Below are positions 53,522 through 62,267 of a DNA stretch of 64,000 nt, piece after piece. The notes below the pieces were generated by a model, which worked only from the letters and a program-made list of their open reading frames with translations, had not been told where the DNA came from and ran no database searches. The stretch's first letter is position 1; each line of letters begins with the position of its first letter. This stretch comes from Leucobacter aridicollis (GTDB lineage Bacteria; Actinomycetota; Actinomycetes; Actinomycetales; Microbacteriaceae). The DNA lies in NCBI RefSeq assembly GCF_024399335.1, contig NZ_CP075339.1:2356001-2420000 (forward strand). The letters are read 5' to 3'. The position numbers and the translations under genes are program-made.

Positions 53522-54271
53522 CTACCTGCCGGCGACGTCGAGGGCTGCCGGCAGCGTGAACGCGCCATCGTAGAGCGCCTTGCCGATAATGGCGCCCTCA
53601 ACCCCGTGAGGCACGGCCTCGCGAAGCGTCGCGATGTCGTCAAGGGTGGAGATTCCGCCTGACGCGACCACCGGGCGGTCTGTGCGCGAACAGACCTTCT
53701 TAAGTAGCTCAACGTTTGGGCCGGCCATCATGCCGTCCTTCGTCACATCAGTGACGACGTACCGCGGGCACTCAGCATCCTCGAGACGCTCAAGCACGTC
53801 CCACAGATTGCCGCCGTCCTCAGTCCAGCCGCGCGTCGCAAGAGTCTCTCCACGCACGTCAAGTCCAACCGCAATCTGCTCTCCATAGTGCGCGATCACC
53901 GCGCGAGTCCACTCAGGGTTCTCAAGCGCTGCCGTGCCGAGGTTGACGCGCGCTGCGCCCATCTCGAGCGCCGCCTCAAGGCTCTTGTCGTCGCGGATAC
54001 CACCAGAGAACTCAATCTTCACTCGGCTTCCCGCACGGGCGATAATCTTGCGGGCCACACCGACGTTGGTGCCGCGCCCGAAGGCCGCGTCGAGGTCGAC
54101 AAGGTGGATCCATTCGGCGCCCTGTTCGATCCAGTCCATCGCCGCGTCGACCGGGCTGCCGTAGTTCGTCTCGGTTCCTGCCGCGCCCTGCGTGAGCCGC
54201 ACGGCCTTGCCATCGACCATGTCGATCGCGGGCAGTAGTTGCAGCTTCGGGCTCGTCGCGAGCTCGGTCAT
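53522..54271 (-). CDS. hisA: Phosphoribosyl isomerase A (HisA/PriA)
   Basis: 249-residue TIM barrel. [15 protein letters not shown] with the first catalytic Asp, [28 protein letters not shown] with the second Asp, and [10 protein letters not shown]. In actinobacteria this enzyme (PriA) does both the HisA reaction and the TrpF reaction. The hisH stop and hisA start overlap by one base. hisF is not next to it; sseB is. Confidence 0.95.
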   Translation of the reverse strand: MTELATSPKLQLLPAIDMVDGKAVRLTQGAAGTETNYGSPVDAAMDWIEQGAEWIHLVDLDAAFGRGTNVGVARKIIARAGSRVKIEFSGGIRDDKSLEAALEMGAARVNLGTAALENPEWTRAVIAHYGEQIAVGLDVRGETLATRGWTEDGGNLWDVLERLEDAECPRYVVTDVTKDGMMAGPNVELLKKVCSRTDRPVVASGGISTLDDIATLREAVPHGVEGAIIGKALYDGAFTLPAALDVAGR

Positions 54272-54939
54272 CAGTTCTCCTTGGTGGTGCGGGTGGGGGC
54301 CAGAGAATTGATCCAGTTGCGCAGCAGCTGGATCCCGGCCTCGCCGGACTTCTCTGGGTGAAACTGTGTGGCGCTCAGTGGGCCGTTCTCGACCGCCGCG
54401 ATGAATGGCTCGCCGTACTCAGACCACGTCACTTTCGGAGCTGTCGCTGCAGAGCGGCCCTCAAGTGTCCAGTCGGTCGCCGCATTCGAATGCACGAAGT
54501 AGAAGCGTTCGTCTCCGAGGCCACGCAGTAGTACTGAGTCCTTGGGCACCGAAACGGTATTCCAGCCCATGTGCGGCAGCGTCTGAGCTTCGAGCTGACG
54601 GACGGTCCCCGGCCACTCGCCGAGCCCCTCTGTCTCGACGCCACGCTCGATTCCGCGCTCGAACATCACCTGCAGTCCGACGCAGACGCCGAGCACCGGC
54701 CGACCGCCTGCGAGCCGCCGACCGATAAGCTCGTGACCCTGGATCGCGCGCAGCTGCGCCATCACTGCATCGAACGCACCGACGCCGGGCACGAAAAGCC
54801 CGTCAACTTCCATGACCGTCTGCGGGTCGGCCGTGAGCTCGACGTCGGCGCCAGCACGAATCAACGCTTTCACCGCGGAGTGCACGTTGCCCGACCCGTA
54901 ATCGAGTACGGCTACGCGCGGTGCACCGCCTGCGCTCAC
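54271..54939 (-). CDS. hisH: Imidazole glycerol phosphate synthase, glutaminase subunit
   Basis: 222 residues, class I glutamine amidotransferase. Nucleophile Cys in [10 protein letters not shown], His and Glu in TQFHPEKSG. It gives ammonia to HisF. It overlaps hisB by 4 bases and hisA by one. Confidence 0.97.
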   Translation of the reverse strand: MSAGGAPRVAVLDYGSGNVHSAVKALIRAGADVELTADPQTVMEVDGLFVPGVGAFDAVMAQLRAIQGHELIGRRLAGGRPVLGVCVGLQVMFERGIERGVETEGLGEWPGTVRQLEAQTLPHMGWNTVSVPKDSVLLRGLGDERFYFVHSNAATDWTLEGRSAATAPKVTWSEYGEPFIAAVENGPLSATQFHPEKSGEAGIQLLRNWINSLAPTRTTKEN

Positions 54940-55544
54940 AGGGCGCCCTTTGTGGACGGAATGCCGGTCACAAGCGGATCCTTCGCCTTCGCGGTGCGGA
55001 ACGCACGCGCGAACGCCTTAAATTCAGCCTCAGCGATGTGGTGTGGGTCACGACCCTCGATGAGTCGGAGGTGCACAGACAGTCGGGCGTTCAGTGTGAT
55101 CGCCTCGAAGAAGTGGCGCACCATTGAGCCGGTGAAGTGGCCGCCGATAAGGTGAAACTCGAAGCCAGCGGGCTCGCCGGAGTGGACAAGGTATGGCCGG
55201 CCCGAGATGTCGACGACGGCCTGCGCGAGCGCTTCATCGAGCGGCACAAATGCGTCGCCGTAGCGAGAGATGCCGCTCTTGTCACCGAGCGCCTCGAGGA
55301 TCGCCTGCCCGAGCAGGATGCCGGTGTCCTCGACGGTGTGGTGCACATCGATATGGACGTCGCCCTCGGCCCGCACCGTGAGGTCGGTGAGCGAGTGCCG
55401 CGCGAATGCCGTGAGCATGTGATCGAAGAACGGCACCCCAGTCTCGATGTCGGCTTCGCCGGTACCGTCAAGGTTCAGGCTTAGTCGAATAGCGGACTCA
55501 CTGGTGGCGCGTTCAAGCGTCGCGATGCGTGCAGCTGCGGTCAT
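54936..55544 (-). CDS. hisB: Imidazoleglycerol-phosphate dehydratase
   Basis: 202 residues, monofunctional. Two manganese-binding histidine sets: [13 protein letters not shown] and [11 protein letters not shown], then [10 protein letters not shown] and [20 protein letters not shown] 55544. Only 10 bases separate it from the ccdA-like gene upstream, so transcription may come through dsbA-ccdA or from hisC. Confidence 0.97.
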   Translation of the reverse strand: MTAAARIATLERATSESAIRLSLNLDGTGEADIETGVPFFDHMLTAFARHSLTDLTVRAEGDVHIDVHHTVEDTGILLGQAILEALGDKSGISRYGDAFVPLDEALAQAVVDISGRPYLVHSGEPAGFEFHLIGGHFTGSMVRHFFEAITLNARLSVHLRLIEGRDPHHIAEAEFKAFARAFRTAKAKDPLVTGIPSTKGAL

Positions 55545-55554
55545 GTTCTCGATC

Positions 55555-56379
55555 CTACCGCGCGGCGTCGGTTGCTCGCTGCCTCGCGCGCCAACGCATC
55601 GCGGCCCAAACGGCAAGCGCGAGCCCCGCCCCGATCGCGAGCACGAGCAGGTTCGAGACCCCCGAGGTTGCTCGCATGACGTCGGCCTCGAGACCCGCCT
55701 GCGTGCTCGCGTCGAGTACCCCCGTGAACTTCTGCGCGCCGTCGGTAACAAGCATGAATACACCGACAGCGATCGTCAGGAGTCCGCCGATGATGTTCGA
55801 CCAGGCGTTCCGCCAACGTCCGATCACGAGTTCACGCGGTCGCATGAGTGCGCGCACACCAGGGATTCGCGTCCACACGAGCGCGAGCAGCAGCAGTGGA
55901 ACTGTCATTCCGGCGGCGTAGAGCAGCATCGTGAACCCGCCCATGAGCGCATTGCCGCCGAACGCTGCCATCGCGAGAACCGCGCCGAAGATCGGCCCGG
56001 CGCATCCGCCGGCAAGACCGTACACCGCGCCAAGCGCGTACACCGATGCGACCGAAGTCCCCTTCGCACTCTGCTGACGGGTGAGGGCCGGAAGCGGAAC
56101 TCCAAGCAGCATCACCGCCCCCAACACGATCACGAGCACGAGCACCCAGGTCATGATGCCGTTCCGGTGCGCGACCACCCACGCGCCGAGGGTGCCCGCC
56201 AGCAGACCGAGTGGCACGAGCGCAGTCGCGAGCCCGAGAAAGAAGCCGCCTGTACGTGAGAACAGTTCTCGCGGACTGTGGAACGCGTAGGCGAAGAACG
56301 CCGGCAGCACCATCACCGAGCAGGGGCTGAGAAGCGCGAGAGTTCCGCCAAGTAACGCGCCGAGCAGGCTCAGATCCAT
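55555..56379 (-). CDS. CcdA/DsbD-type thiol-electron transporter
   Basis: 274 residues, six or more membrane helices. [17 protein letters not shown] and [19 protein letters not shown] carry the two conserved cysteines that pass electrons from cytoplasmic thioredoxin across the membrane. It is directly downstream (9 bases) of a DsbA-like protein that would be the extracellular partner. Needed for cytochrome c maturation or extracytoplasmic thiol quality control. Confidence 0.9.
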   Translation of the reverse strand: MDLSLLGALLGGTLALLSPCSVMVLPAFFAYAFHSPRELFSRTGGFFLGLATALVPLGLLAGTLGAWVVAHRNGIMTWVLVLVIVLGAVMLLGVPLPALTRQQSAKGTSVASVYALGAVYGLAGGCAGPIFGAVLAMAAFGGNALMGGFTMLLYAAGMTVPLLLLALVWTRIPGVRALMRPRELVIGRWRNAWSNIIGGLLTIAVGVFMLVTDGAQKFTGVLDASTQAGLEADVMRATSGVSNLLVLAIGAGLALAVWAAMRWRARQRATDAAR

Positions 56380-56388
56380 GCGGAGCCG

Positions 56389-57189
56389 TTACTTCTTGGC
56401 GGCTTCGATGGCAGCGTCAAGCTGTGCCCGGAACGTCTCTACCGGCTGCGCGCCAGACATGACCTGGCCGCAGCCAGTGGTCGCGAAGAACGGCACCCCG
56501 GTCACACCGATCGACTGCGCTTCCGCGGTGTCCTTGCGCACGGCATCTTCGAACTTTCCACTCTCGACGTCAGCAGTGAACGCTGGGATGTCTTTCACGC
56601 CGACATCCTTCGCGAACGAGACAAGCGTGTCGACTGTGAGCTCACCGTTGGCGTCATGCGCGCTCTCGGGCGCGTGGTAGACGGCATCGTAGAACTCAAA
56701 ATACTTGCCCTGCTCCCCCGCCGCGCGCGAGGCGGCCGCGATGAGGATCGAGTTCTCGCCGCCGACGAGCGCCGCGTCGTGGATCTCGAGCCGGACCTTG
56801 CCGGTCTCGACGTACTCTTCGATCAGCACGGGCAGCGTGTCTCGCGAGAAGGAGCCGCAATACGGGCAGCGGAAGTCTGTCCACTCGTGCAACACGACCG
56901 GCGCATCGATGTCGCCGAGCGCTCTCGGGTCGTTGGGATCGAGGCGATCGACAACCGGGCAGGTATCGGCCGTCTGCTCTCCGTCGTTTCCGGCGCCCTC
57001 TGCCCCAGCACCTTGACCGGTGGTTGAGCCGCTCGCCCCGGAGCCCCCGGTCGTTCCTTGCAGCCCCTGAGCACCGAGGGCTGCAACAAGCAGCAATGCG
57101 ACGGCAGCGAGGATGACTGTCGCCAAGCGCATGCGACGGTAGCGGCGTTCAAGGGAAGGGCGGTCGAGCGACTCGATGGGCTGAGGCAT
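56389..57189 (-). CDS. Membrane-anchored DsbA-like thioredoxin
   Basis: 266 residues. One N-terminal membrane helix (about 20-42), a low-complexity Gly/Ser/Thr linker, then the DsbA fold with active site FRCPYCGSF (CPYC) and cis-Pro loop GVTGVPFF. Two extra cysteines (DTCPVV, TTGCGQV). Acts outside the membrane in thiol oxidation or exchange. ATG 57189; the frame is open to 57261 without support. Confidence 0.92.
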   Translation of the reverse strand: MPQPIESLDRPSLERRYRRMRLATVILAAVALLLVAALGAQGLQGTTGGSGASGSTTGQGAGAEGAGNDGEQTADTCPVVDRLDPNDPRALGDIDAPVVLHEWTDFRCPYCGSFSRDTLPVLIEEYVETGKVRLEIHDAALVGGENSILIAAASRAAGEQGKYFEFYDAVYHAPESAHDANGELTVDTLVSFAKDVGVKDIPAFTADVESGKFEDAVRKDTAEAQSIGVTGVPFFATTGCGQVMSGAQPVETFRAQLDAAIEAAKK

Positions 57190-57281
57190 GCAACCGAGCC
57201 TAACTGGCTTTCCCGATAGTTTTGCCGTTAAACCTTTGGTGCCCGCAGCATCCGACCGCATTCGCTGCCAGCCTGGATCAC

Positions 57282-58367
57282 CTAGACAGCGCCTGCCGGG
57301 CCAAACTCTGTGATCGCCGCGATAACAGCGGACGTTTCTTCAGCTGTACCAGCAGTGATGCGGACGTGGCCGGCTATCCCGAGGTCGCGAACGAGAATGC
57401 CTTGGGCGCGAAGGCGTTCAAATACCTCGCTTGGATCGGCGAATCCACCGACGAGCAAGAAGTTCGAGCCCGACTCGTGGACAACGTATCCGAGGCCGGT
57501 GAGCGCACCTGCCAGCCGGTCTCGCTGGGCGCGAATTTCGTCGACGGTGGCGAGCATCGCGTCGGCGTGCTTCACAGCAGTAGTCGCAGCGGCCTGTGTC
57601 AGGCCGGAGAGGTGGTACGGGAGCCGAACAAGGCGGAGCGCGTCAACGATGGCGCTGTCTGCAGCAAGATAGCCAAGTCGGACCCCCGCGAAGGCGAAGG
57701 CCTTGCTCATCGTCCTGCTGACAATCAGACGGTGGCGGCCTTCGAGCAGCGAGATTGCGGTCTCGTTCTCGGTGTCGAACTCCTTGTAGGCCTCGTCGAC
57801 GATGAGGATGCCATTGAACGCGTCGTATGCCGAGAGGATCGTCTCAAGCGCCATCGGGGTGCCTGTGGGGTTGTTTGGAGCGCAGAGCACGACGATGTCG
57901 GGTTTGTGCTCGGCAATCGCCGAGACAACGAGCTCGGGGGTCACGGTGTAGTCAGCATTGCGGGGAACTCCGATCCACCCGGTGTCGGTACCGTCGGCAA
58001 GCAACGGGTACATCGAGTAGGTGGGAGTGAAGCTCATCAGTGTGCGACCGGGACCACCGAACGCCTGCAGGATCTGCTGGAGCACTTCGTTCGAGCCGTT
58101 CGCCGCCCACACCTGTTCGGGGGTGAGGCGGTGGCCGAGGTAGTCGGCGAGTGCCTCGCGCAGCCCGATGAACTCGCGGTCTGGGTAGCGGTTGACGTTG
58201 CGCAGCGCGGCAGCAAGCGCCTCCGTCGCTTCCGCGATGAAGGCCTCGGGAAGCGGGTGCGTATTCTCGTTCACGTTGAGACTCACAGGGACCGCAGCCT
58301 GCGGTGCACCGTACGGGGTCTTACCGACGAGATTGTCACGGAGAGGGAGATCGCTCAATTCAGCCAC
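57282..58367 (-). CDS. hisC: Histidinol-phosphate aminotransferase
   Basis: 361 residues, PLP fold-type I. Substrate/N-terminal block SLNVNENTHPLP, NVNRYPDREF, WAANGSNEVLQQILQAFGG, CAPNNPTGTP, and the PLP lysine in SRTMSKAFAFAGVRLGY. It begins the his segment. hisD, usually just upstream in actinobacteria, is not there; a LysM gene is. Confidence 0.96.
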   Translation of the reverse strand: MAELSDLPLRDNLVGKTPYGAPQAAVPVSLNVNENTHPLPEAFIAEATEALAAALRNVNRYPDREFIGLREALADYLGHRLTPEQVWAANGSNEVLQQILQAFGGPGRTLMSFTPTYSMYPLLADGTDTGWIGVPRNADYTVTPELVVSAIAEHKPDIVVLCAPNNPTGTPMALETILSAYDAFNGILIVDEAYKEFDTENETAISLLEGRHRLIVSRTMSKAFAFAGVRLGYLAADSAIVDALRLVRLPYHLSGLTQAAATTAVKHADAMLATVDEIRAQRDRLAGALTGLGYVVHESGSNFLLVGGFADPSEVFERLRAQGILVRDLGIAGHVRITAGTAEETSAVIAAITEFGPAGAV

Positions 58368-58446
58368 CTCTTTAGTCTACTCAGCGGCCACCGACGATTC
58401 CTCGGCCACGAAAGAAAGAGCACCAACTGCGCCGGGCAACTGCCAG

Positions 58447-58890
58447 CTACGAGAGGTCGGACGCCGGGAAGGTCGCCTCGTCGCCCGCGAAGCGCAGAGG
58501 AACAGCAATCGCATCGCCGGCTTGCAGGTCTGCTGCCTGCATCTGATTCAGACGCTGAATTTCTGCCACCACGTCGCGGGGGTCTGCGGTCGGCTCCAGC
58601 GCGGAAGCAATACTCCACAGCGAGTCGCCGGACTGCGCCACAACGTATGGAAACTCCTGCGAGCTTGCCGCGCCGTTGGCGACCGCGCCCGGGGCCGCGA
58701 ACGACGCCGCGACGCCAAGCGCCCCAGCAATAAGAATGGTGGCAAGACCCCCAAAGACCACGCGCCCGCGGCGAGTCAGCTTGAGCCGGGTCTTGGGCGC
58801 GGCTGCGGTCGGGGAAAAGACAGCGCGCACGCCGGCCCGGTCTGCATCGATGCGGGGGCCCATTGCGGTGACAGTTGCTGTAGCAGTCAT
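58447..58890 (-). CDS. LysM-domain membrane protein, SOS-type (YneA/ChiZ position)
   Basis: 147 residues: cytoplasmic basic part (KTRLKLTRRGR), one membrane helix, then an extracellular LysM (YVVAQSGDSLWSIASAL to LQAGDAIAVPL). It is divergent from lexA with SOS-like boxes between, the same place as the SOS-induced division inhibitor YneA (Bacillus) or ChiZ (Mycobacterium). So a damage-induced, peptidoglycan-binding division brake is likely. ATG 58890 has AGAGGA upstream. Confidence 0.87.
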   Translation of the reverse strand: MTATATVTAMGPRIDADRAGVRAVFSPTAAAPKTRLKLTRRGRVVFGGLATILIAGALGVAASFAAPGAVANGAASSQEFPYVVAQSGDSLWSIASALEPTADPRDVVAEIQRLNQMQAADLQAGDAIAVPLRFAGDEATFPASDLS

Positions 58891-58945
58891 GAGGGGTTCC
58901 TCTCTTGAGAGTGTTCGAACAAATACCGTTCGGTCGAACATCTAT

Positions 58946-58963
58946 TTCGAATATATCTTCGAA
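58946..58963. promoter_or_regulatory. SOS-like box near the LysM gene
   Basis: The core CGAATATATCTTCG at 58948-58961 reads CGAAGATATATTCG on the LysM strand, differing from the Gram-positive SOS consensus CGAAC-RNRY-GTTYG at two positions. The region also has several extra TTCGAA/GTTCG half-sites (58913-58940). Confidence 0.55.
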
Positions 58964-59020
58964 TGAACGATTTCGCAAGGCAAGAATTCGAAGAAGTTTG
59001 ACGCGAATCCGCGCGACACT

Positions 59021-59034
59021 CGAACAAATGTTTG
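59021..59034. promoter_or_regulatory. SOS box upstream of lexA
   Basis: CGAACAAATGTTTG fits the consensus CGAAC-RNRY-GTTYG at every position. It is about 140 bases upstream of lexA, suitable for LexA autoregulation and for the divergent LysM gene. Confidence 0.85.
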
Positions 59035-59174
59035 CCTCGCCTCGAACATCCGAGCTAGGGTTCGAACAGTGCCCTCACCTAACCAGTGACCACCGACATT
59101 CACCGTTTCTCCGTGAATAGCAGCCCGACTCCAGCGGCCAATCGGCCGCGATCCCAGACTCGAGAGGACGAGCC

Positions 59175-59837
59175 ATGAGCGATCTGGCCTCACCCCCACA
59201 AAAGCCGTTGACCGAAAAGCAGCAGGCGATCCTCGAGTTCATCGCGCGCTCCGTTGAGTCACGGGGCTACCCGCCGAGCATGCGCGAGATCGGCGACGCC
59301 GTCGGACTCTCGTCACTGTCGAGCGTCACACACCAGCTCAGCCGCCTCGAGCTCGGGGGCTACATCCGGCGCGACCCTAACCGCCCACGCGCGCTCGAGA
59401 TCCTCGTCGAGCTCGCGGTCACGAGCAGCGCCATCGCAGACGCGCCGGCCACGGAGACCCAGGAGACCGCATACGTTCCGCTGGTGGGTCAGATCGCCGC
59501 AGGCGTTCCGATCACCGCCGACCAGCAGGTCGAGGAGGTCGTACCGCTCCCCCGCCAGCTCGTGGGCGACGGCCAGCTATTCATGCTGAAGGTTGTCGGA
59601 GACTCGATGATTGACGCTGCGATCTGCGACGGCGACTTCGTCGTCGTTCGCCAGCAGCGCGAGGCCGACAACGGAGACATCGTCGCCGCCATGCTCGATG
59701 GCGAAGCAACCGTGAAGGTATTCAGGCGGCGCGACGGCCACACATGGCTACTGCCCCGAAATAGCGCTTTCGAGCCGATTCTTGGCGACCATGCCGAGGT
59801 ACTCGGGAAGGTCGTCGCGGTCTTCCGCTCCGTCTAA
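59175..59837 (+). CDS. lexA: SOS repressor LexA
   Basis: 220 residues. Winged helix with [20 protein letters not shown] at 35-54; self-cleavage site A109-G110 in QIAAGVP; catalytic Ser144 in GDSMIDA and Lys181 in ATVKVF. The peptidase domain is complete, so it is cleavable in response to RecA. ATG 59175 has GAGAGGACG upstream. Confidence 0.98.
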   Translation: MSDLASPPQKPLTEKQQAILEFIARSVESRGYPPSMREIGDAVGLSSLSSVTHQLSRLELGGYIRRDPNRPRALEILVELAVTSSAIADAPATETQETAYVPLVGQIAAGVPITADQQVEEVVPLPRQLVGDGQLFMLKVVGDSMIDAAICDGDFVVVRQQREADNGDIVAAMLDGEATVKVFRRRDGHTWLLPRNSAFEPILGDHAEVLGKVVAVFRSV

Positions 59838-59999
59838 CTCGCACGCCCAAGGTGATCGCGTCGACGATGTAGCTTTCGGGTCGACGAGGCCACCCGCAGT
59901 GACCCTGCCCAGTCTCGGACCGCTCCGATCCCGATGGTCTCGAGCACCCCAACCTTCACGCACCACAGCACGCAATCCTGCCGCTGCTCGGTGTAACCG

Positions 60000-60473
60000 C
60001 TAGAGTTCGGGGGCCTCACCGCCAGGGCTGAAGAAGCATTCAGAAGCCGACGACAACCGGATCTGGTCCGGAGCAAACCCTGTAGCGACACGAACTGTTG
60101 TGCCTGTTTCTGGATCGGTGATCCCTAACCTGTGTTGCCGGAACACGTCAGGATCTGAATGCGTTTCGTAGCCGGCCTTTGTGAAGTGGTCTTCAAAGTC
60201 CTGGATGATTGCGTCGGTATCAGTGCCTGCAGCGACGGTGATCACTGCGTCACCATGCCACCGATACCAGCTCCTCTGACATACAGATAACTCACCCGTT
60301 CCGGCCTGCGCAAACTTCACAAAGACACCTTCAGGCGTCGCGCCTGCGAGCTCACGCTCCATTGATTGAGTCGCGGCCTTCACCTCCGCAAAAGACGGAC
60401 GCTCCGCGGGTTGCGCACACCCTGCGAGGGCGAGCAACCCGACGAGGAGACCGATGACGCTTTGCGGTTTCAT
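60000..60473 (-). CDS. Lipoprotein, candidate immunity protein 2
   Basis: 157 residues, signal peptide MKPQSVIGLLVGLLALAGC with lipobox LAGC. Mature part: helix with AATQSMERELAGATPEG, then strands with DAVITVAAGTDTDAIIQDFEDHF, ITDPETGTTVRVATG and SSASECFFSPG. It is a paralog of the next gene upstream, sharing the same landmarks and two cysteines. No family name that I can give; the helix-plus-sheet layout resembles cystatin-like lipoproteins. ATG 60473 follows the upstream stop by 13 bases. Last gene of the hydrolase operon. Confidence 0.8.
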   Translation of the reverse strand: MKPQSVIGLLVGLLALAGCAQPAERPSFAEVKAATQSMERELAGATPEGVFVKFAQAGTGELSVCQRSWYRWHGDAVITVAAGTDTDAIIQDFEDHFTKAGYETHSDPDVFRQHRLGITDPETGTTVRVATGFAPDQIRLSSASECFFSPGGEAPEL

Positions 60474-60486
60474 TGGCGTTAGATGC

Positions 60487-61002
60487 TTAGAAGTCGCCGC
60501 CGCGGTAGACGCCTTCGGGGAGCACGAAGCACTCAGACGCTGAATCAATGTCAATATGGGTCGGCTCAAGGCCTTCCCCAACGATGATGCGTATCGTGGT
60601 TTCCGGGTCTTTCACCGCTATTTTGTAGTGCCCATTGAGGCTCAACCGGTTACTCGTAGCGTACTCCGTACTTTCATAATGGGTTTCGATGTCGCGAACG
60701 ATCGCTTCGATGTCGGTGCCCTTAGCAACGGTGACGGTCATGCCGCCGAACCAGCTGTCCGCCCCGTCTCCGCAAGACATGAGCGTCCCTGTGTCTACTT
60801 GGTAGACGTTGACGATGACGTCTTTGGGTATCAGTTCAGCGATTTCACGTTCCATTTCCTGGGTAGCCGCTTTTGCTTCCTGCCACGTCAGTTTTGTGTC
60901 CACTTTTGGCTCCTTCTGTGAGGCCGCCGTGAGCGATGAGCACCCGGTCAGGCTCAGTACCCCCGCAACGAGCATCAAACCAAATACACGTTTCATGTTC
61001 AT
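60487..61002 (-). CDS. Lipoprotein, candidate immunity protein 1
   Basis: 171 residues with lipobox LTGC. The mature part, AATQEMEREIAELIPKDVIV then GGMTVTVAKGTDIEAIVRDI and VKDPETTIRIIVGEG to SASECFVLPEG, aligns with the downstream lipoprotein. Its ATG overlaps the hydrolase stop (ATGA), so it is made together with the hydrolase. A surface lipoprotein coupled to a secreted lipase is the arrangement of lipase toxin and immunity; the role is inferred. Confidence 0.82.
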   Translation of the reverse strand: MNMKRVFGLMLVAGVLSLTGCSSLTAASQKEPKVDTKLTWQEAKAATQEMEREIAELIPKDVIVNVYQVDTGTLMSCGDGADSWFGGMTVTVAKGTDIEAIVRDIETHYESTEYATSNRLSLNGHYKIAVKDPETTIRIIVGEGLEPTHIDIDSASECFVLPEGVYRGGDF

Positions 61003-62252
61003 CGTTCGAGGGCCTCCTTCAACGTATCAAGCACGTCTTGGTTATCATCTTTGGCAGTGGCGATGAGGTTGTGGTTGTCCATGAGTTCACCCAGGCTGGG
61101 GTCGAATTCGCCGTAGCCTGGGTACACCAGGCTCGTGAACGCGGGGTCCCTTCGTGGATATCTTCCCTCACCGACGTAGCCTTCTCGCTGCGCACGCGTC
61201 AAAATGTCTTCGTAGGAAACGTCAAGGTATCCGGTTGTAGCCGTGGGTTCCCAATCAGGGAGCATCCAGGCTCCTGCGAGCGAGATCACGGTGTTGTAGC
61301 GGGCACCCGCGACCTCAGAACTCGTGAGGTTCGCGAGTCCCCAACTGTGGCCGGCCCCCATCTGTTTCACCCCAGACAGGTACGGGTCTGCCCTCATTCC
61401 GGCCTGGAAGCGCGCGAGCTGCTCACCTGCCAACCGACCGAATTCGAGGTCGTTTGCTTCGGTGATTCGAAGCATGTTCGCATTCCCGGTCTGCCCGTTT
61501 TCTCCGGGGAATAGGCCGTCCTTGTACACGAACGCGACACTTCCCGAAAGTCCGTCCTTGCCTGTCAGGAACTTGGCGATTTCTTGAACAGATCCGTTGT
61601 AGAACGAGTTGAGGCTGGTGAAGGTGCCTGGCACGTAGGTGATTGCTCGGATGGTGTCTGGGCCGGGGGTGCCGAGCATCTCTACGATGCGAGAGGCCGC
61701 GTGGTCGTAGAGGTACAGCTGGACTTCCCCGCTCACTACCTGTGTTAGGTAGTCGATCTGCTTTTGCAGGTAGGGCGCGTTCTTGTCGCCAGGCTTCAAC
61801 GCAGCGAGCTCTGCTTCGACGGTCTTCAGGATCTGTTCCGCGTTGTACTTGTTCGCGGTGACGCGTGCGAGGGCGGGCATCCCATCGAGAGCTCCGAGTA
61901 CGTGCGCGTACTTCTTCAGGATCTTTTCTGCATCAAACCCTGGGGTCGCGGTGAGGAGTTCCCAGACCGAAGCGACCTGCTTGACCGAGAGCGTTCCTCC
62001 GAGGAGAAGCCGTCGGAGCGTGTCTGGGTCGTCGGCTGCGACAGCCAAAGTGATCCGGAAGTCGCTGAGGGCCCAGGCCCCCGTTTTTTCGAACGCGTCA
62101 GCGACAGCTGCTATCCAGACCTCATCGCGTCGGTTCTCGTCGATCAGTTTCGAGAACCCGTTCAGCATGGGGGCGATAGCGATCGACGTCCAAGAACACG
62201 AGCCCTGGAACGATGCGGTGGCGGACTGCACAGCGGTATGAGCTGTTTCCAT
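60999..62252 (-). CDS. Alpha/beta hydrolase (DUF1023-like), candidate secreted lipase toxin
   Basis: 417 residues. The N-terminal 150 residues are helical (VWIAAVADAFEKTG, TVEAELAALKPGD). The hydrolase part has a lid/oxyanion segment TYVPGTFTSLNSF at about 205-217, nucleophile elbow GAGHSWG (Ser303), a possible Asp at DVSYEDI and a late His394 in DNHNLIA. No Sec signal peptide. It follows a WXG-like helical protein (15-base gap) and is coupled to two lipoproteins. In actinobacteria such DUF1023 proteins are often fused or linked to WXG100-like export regions. Substrate (lipid or other ester) unknown. Confidence 0.8.
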   Translation of the reverse strand: METAHTAVQSATASFQGSCSWTSIAIAPMLNGFSKLIDENRRDEVWIAAVADAFEKTGAWALSDFRITLAVAADDPDTLRRLLLGGTLSVKQVASVWELLTATPGFDAEKILKKYAHVLGALDGMPALARVTANKYNAEQILKTVEAELAALKPGDKNAPYLQKQIDYLTQVVSGEVQLYLYDHAASRIVEMLGTPGPDTIRAITYVPGTFTSLNSFYNGSVQEIAKFLTGKDGLSGSVAFVYKDGLFPGENGQTGNANMLRITEANDLEFGRLAGEQLARFQAGMRADPYLSGVKQMGAGHSWGLANLTSSEVAGARYNTVISLAGAWMLPDWEPTATTGYLDVSYEDILTRAQREGYVGEGRYPRRDPAFTSLVYPGYGEFDPSLGELMDNHNLIATAKDDNQDVLDTLKEALER

Positions 62253-62267
62253 TTGGCGGGTGAGTCC

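Noticed and set aside
57222..58733. 503-residue plus-strand frame over hisC and the LysM gene
   Set aside because: It is the mirror of hisC, whose PLP motifs are intact; no start with a ribosome site and no family signature.
59838..59999. Possible gene remnant between lexA and the lipoprotein operon
   Set aside because: Open frames here give no recognisable protein and no start with a ribosome site.
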